A stretch of 64,000 bases of DNA from Amphiduros pacificus (Eukaryota; Annelida; Polychaeta; Phyllodocida; Hesionidae): NCBI GenBank assembly GCA_949316495.1, contig OX439003.1:26759656-26823655 (forward strand), given 5' to 3'. The position numbers were made by a program, and so were the translations under genes. The first letter of the stretch is position 1; each line of letters starts with the position of its first letter. Below the pieces are notes generated by a model that saw only the letters and a list, made by a program, of their open reading frames with translations, was not told the DNA's origin and made no database searches. This document shows, piece by piece, positions 62,649 to 64,000 of this stretch.

Positions 62649-63339
62649 TTGAAAACAACACAAATGCATGTGACATCTAAATCTTTCAAAATAACGTAAG
62701 TATTACAGATCGCGATAAAGAAGGCATATGTATTGTCTCTGCCAATCTCAAACTTTTCGCCAATCTTAAAAATCTAAAAATGTTAGATGATTTGAATAAC
62801 TGCATTGTAAAAAAAAAATGACGTGATACTTTTTATGGAAAATCTACTGCAAGAATATGTAGACAATATGGATTTCAACACCACGGTATTATTTCCTTAC
62901 TAATAGTTTTTATTCAAGAATTCTGTCTTGTTCATATTTGTTCTTCCTTCTTTATTCTTTGTTAATCTGGGATCGGGAAAAATACCTTGCTATAATTTCA
63001 ATATCTTTGAGCCAAATTGCATTTTATAGATTTAAAATCTCTATATAAACGCAATATGACTCTCATAAAATTGACATCTCATTCATGTGAACTGATCTGT
63101 TTTATTACTCTGTTTACATATAAGTGACCTTCACTGCCGCAGTATGAAAGTCTTATTTTAGCTTCAGTTGTTTATTGGAATAAAGTAACAGACCATGTTT
63201 GGCTGATTATTACCTTTAAATATAAAGAGTCCTATCCTGATTTTATCCTTTATGAGACATTGGCCATTTGTTATTCCAGAAGTTTTAACTTTGAGTAAGA
63301 CTGTTTTGACTCAGAAGCAATAAATGGAAAATGACATCC
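62649..63339. other. AT-rich spacer before the LINE fragment
   Basis: No gene, RNA or repeat that I can support. Confidence 0.6.
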
Positions 63340-64000
63340 TGCTTAGCGATTTTAACATGTGTCAAGTTCTTTCATGTGAGGTTCACATCACCATTGAATT
63401 TCAACTGTGGCTTGAGTGACTTCCATCATCTGGTAACCACTGCCACAAAGTTAACCCTGCCAAAAAGAAAGAAAAAGGTAGTTCATTATCGGAGTTATAA
63501 GCATTTTGATGATGAAAAGTTCAAACAGGACATCAGCATGATTCCGTTCCATATCTGTGACATATTTGATGAGGTGGATGACTCATACTGGGCATATCAG
63601 AAAATGTTACAGAATGTGATTGATGATCATGCTCCCATGAAAAAGAGAACTCTGCCTATACAGCCATGTGCCTTTATGAACAAGGATCTTCGCAAGGCAA
63701 TGTATAATAAGAGGCAAGCCCACAACTCGTGGCTCAGAAACAGAAACAAATGGGAGGACTTCAGAGTTAAAAGGAACAGATTTGTTGAAACAAGGAGAAA
63801 TAGCCTAAAAGTATATCTAAATGAAAGATGTGGAGGGAAAAAGGACAGGACATTTTGGAGGACCGTTGGACCACTTATAAGCTTCAAGAATGGCAGTACT
63901 GATGATGTGATACTTTCTGAAGACGGCAATGTCATCACTGACCCATGTGAAGTAGGGCAGATTTTTAATGAATATTCTGCTACATTAGCAAATCATATTG
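63340..64000 (+). mobile_element. Non-LTR retrotransposon (LINE) fragment, Jockey/CR1-like, runs off the right edge
   Basis: From about 63354 an open frame reads VKFFHVRFTSPLNFNCGLSD, FHHLVTTATKLTLPKRKKK, HYRSYKHFDDEKFKQDI, DEVDDSYWAYQKMLQNVIDD and HAPMKKRTL. It continues to position 64000 without a stop. This is the end of the endonuclease domain and the linker before reverse transcriptase. Just upstream, in another frame, LLSDFNM resembles the endonuclease GDFN motif. The rest of the endonuclease is missing, so the 5' part is truncated or shifted by at least one frameshift. The reverse transcriptase would lie beyond the window. Confidence 0.85.

Overview
The window is nuclear DNA from an animal, AT-rich and full of repeats, with spliced genes and GT/AG introns. 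The ferritin and TTC17 proteins, and the repeat types, look like those of a marine lophotrochozoan, most likely a mollusc. That placement is inferred from remembered protein resemblance; no search was run.

Layout. Positions 1-14263 are mostly repeat: a 19-bp satellite (1-2130), an 84-bp satellite (about 3811-7516), a 48-bp minisatellite (about 8230-9908) and a degenerate repeat (about 11045-11410). The first coding exon of an ANKS1A/ANKS1B-like ankyrin-SAM gene lies on the minus strand at 14264-14376, so the repeats probably sit in its first intron. About 1 kb upstream of its start are three perfect cAMP-response elements. The dominant gene is a complete TTC17 orthologue on the minus strand (ATG at 44843, stop at 20565). 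I resolved 27 coding exons with consistent phases, totalling 4206 nt or 1401 residues. Its introns hold a 74-bp and a 51-bp minisatellite, a 1.4-kb nested foldback DNA element and a strong CTCF-like motif.

Upstream of TTC17 come a long tetranucleotide microsatellite, a 0.6-kb inverted-repeat element and an LTR-like insertion inside a (TA)n tract. A complete three-exon ferritin gene follows on the plus strand (ATG 49440, stop 50844), with a TATA box, a 5'UTR iron-responsive-element-like hairpin and polyA signals. Downstream are a 2.8-kb mobile element with a 293-bp dimeric array, an intronless GT61-family glycosyltransferase on the minus strand (59738-61099), a perfect 20-bp hairpin, and a LINE fragment that runs off the right edge.

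How the genes relate. They do not form a pathway. Ferritin stores iron and is probably regulated through its 5' hairpin. TTC17 is a TPR adaptor of the secretory pathway, also linked to actin and cilia. The GT61 enzyme probably acts in the ER or Golgi. ANKS1 proteins are cytoplasmic signalling adaptors. I found no convincing new multi-gene system. The most unusual items are the non-consensus ferritin hairpin, the nested foldback element in TTC17 and the dimeric repeat element.
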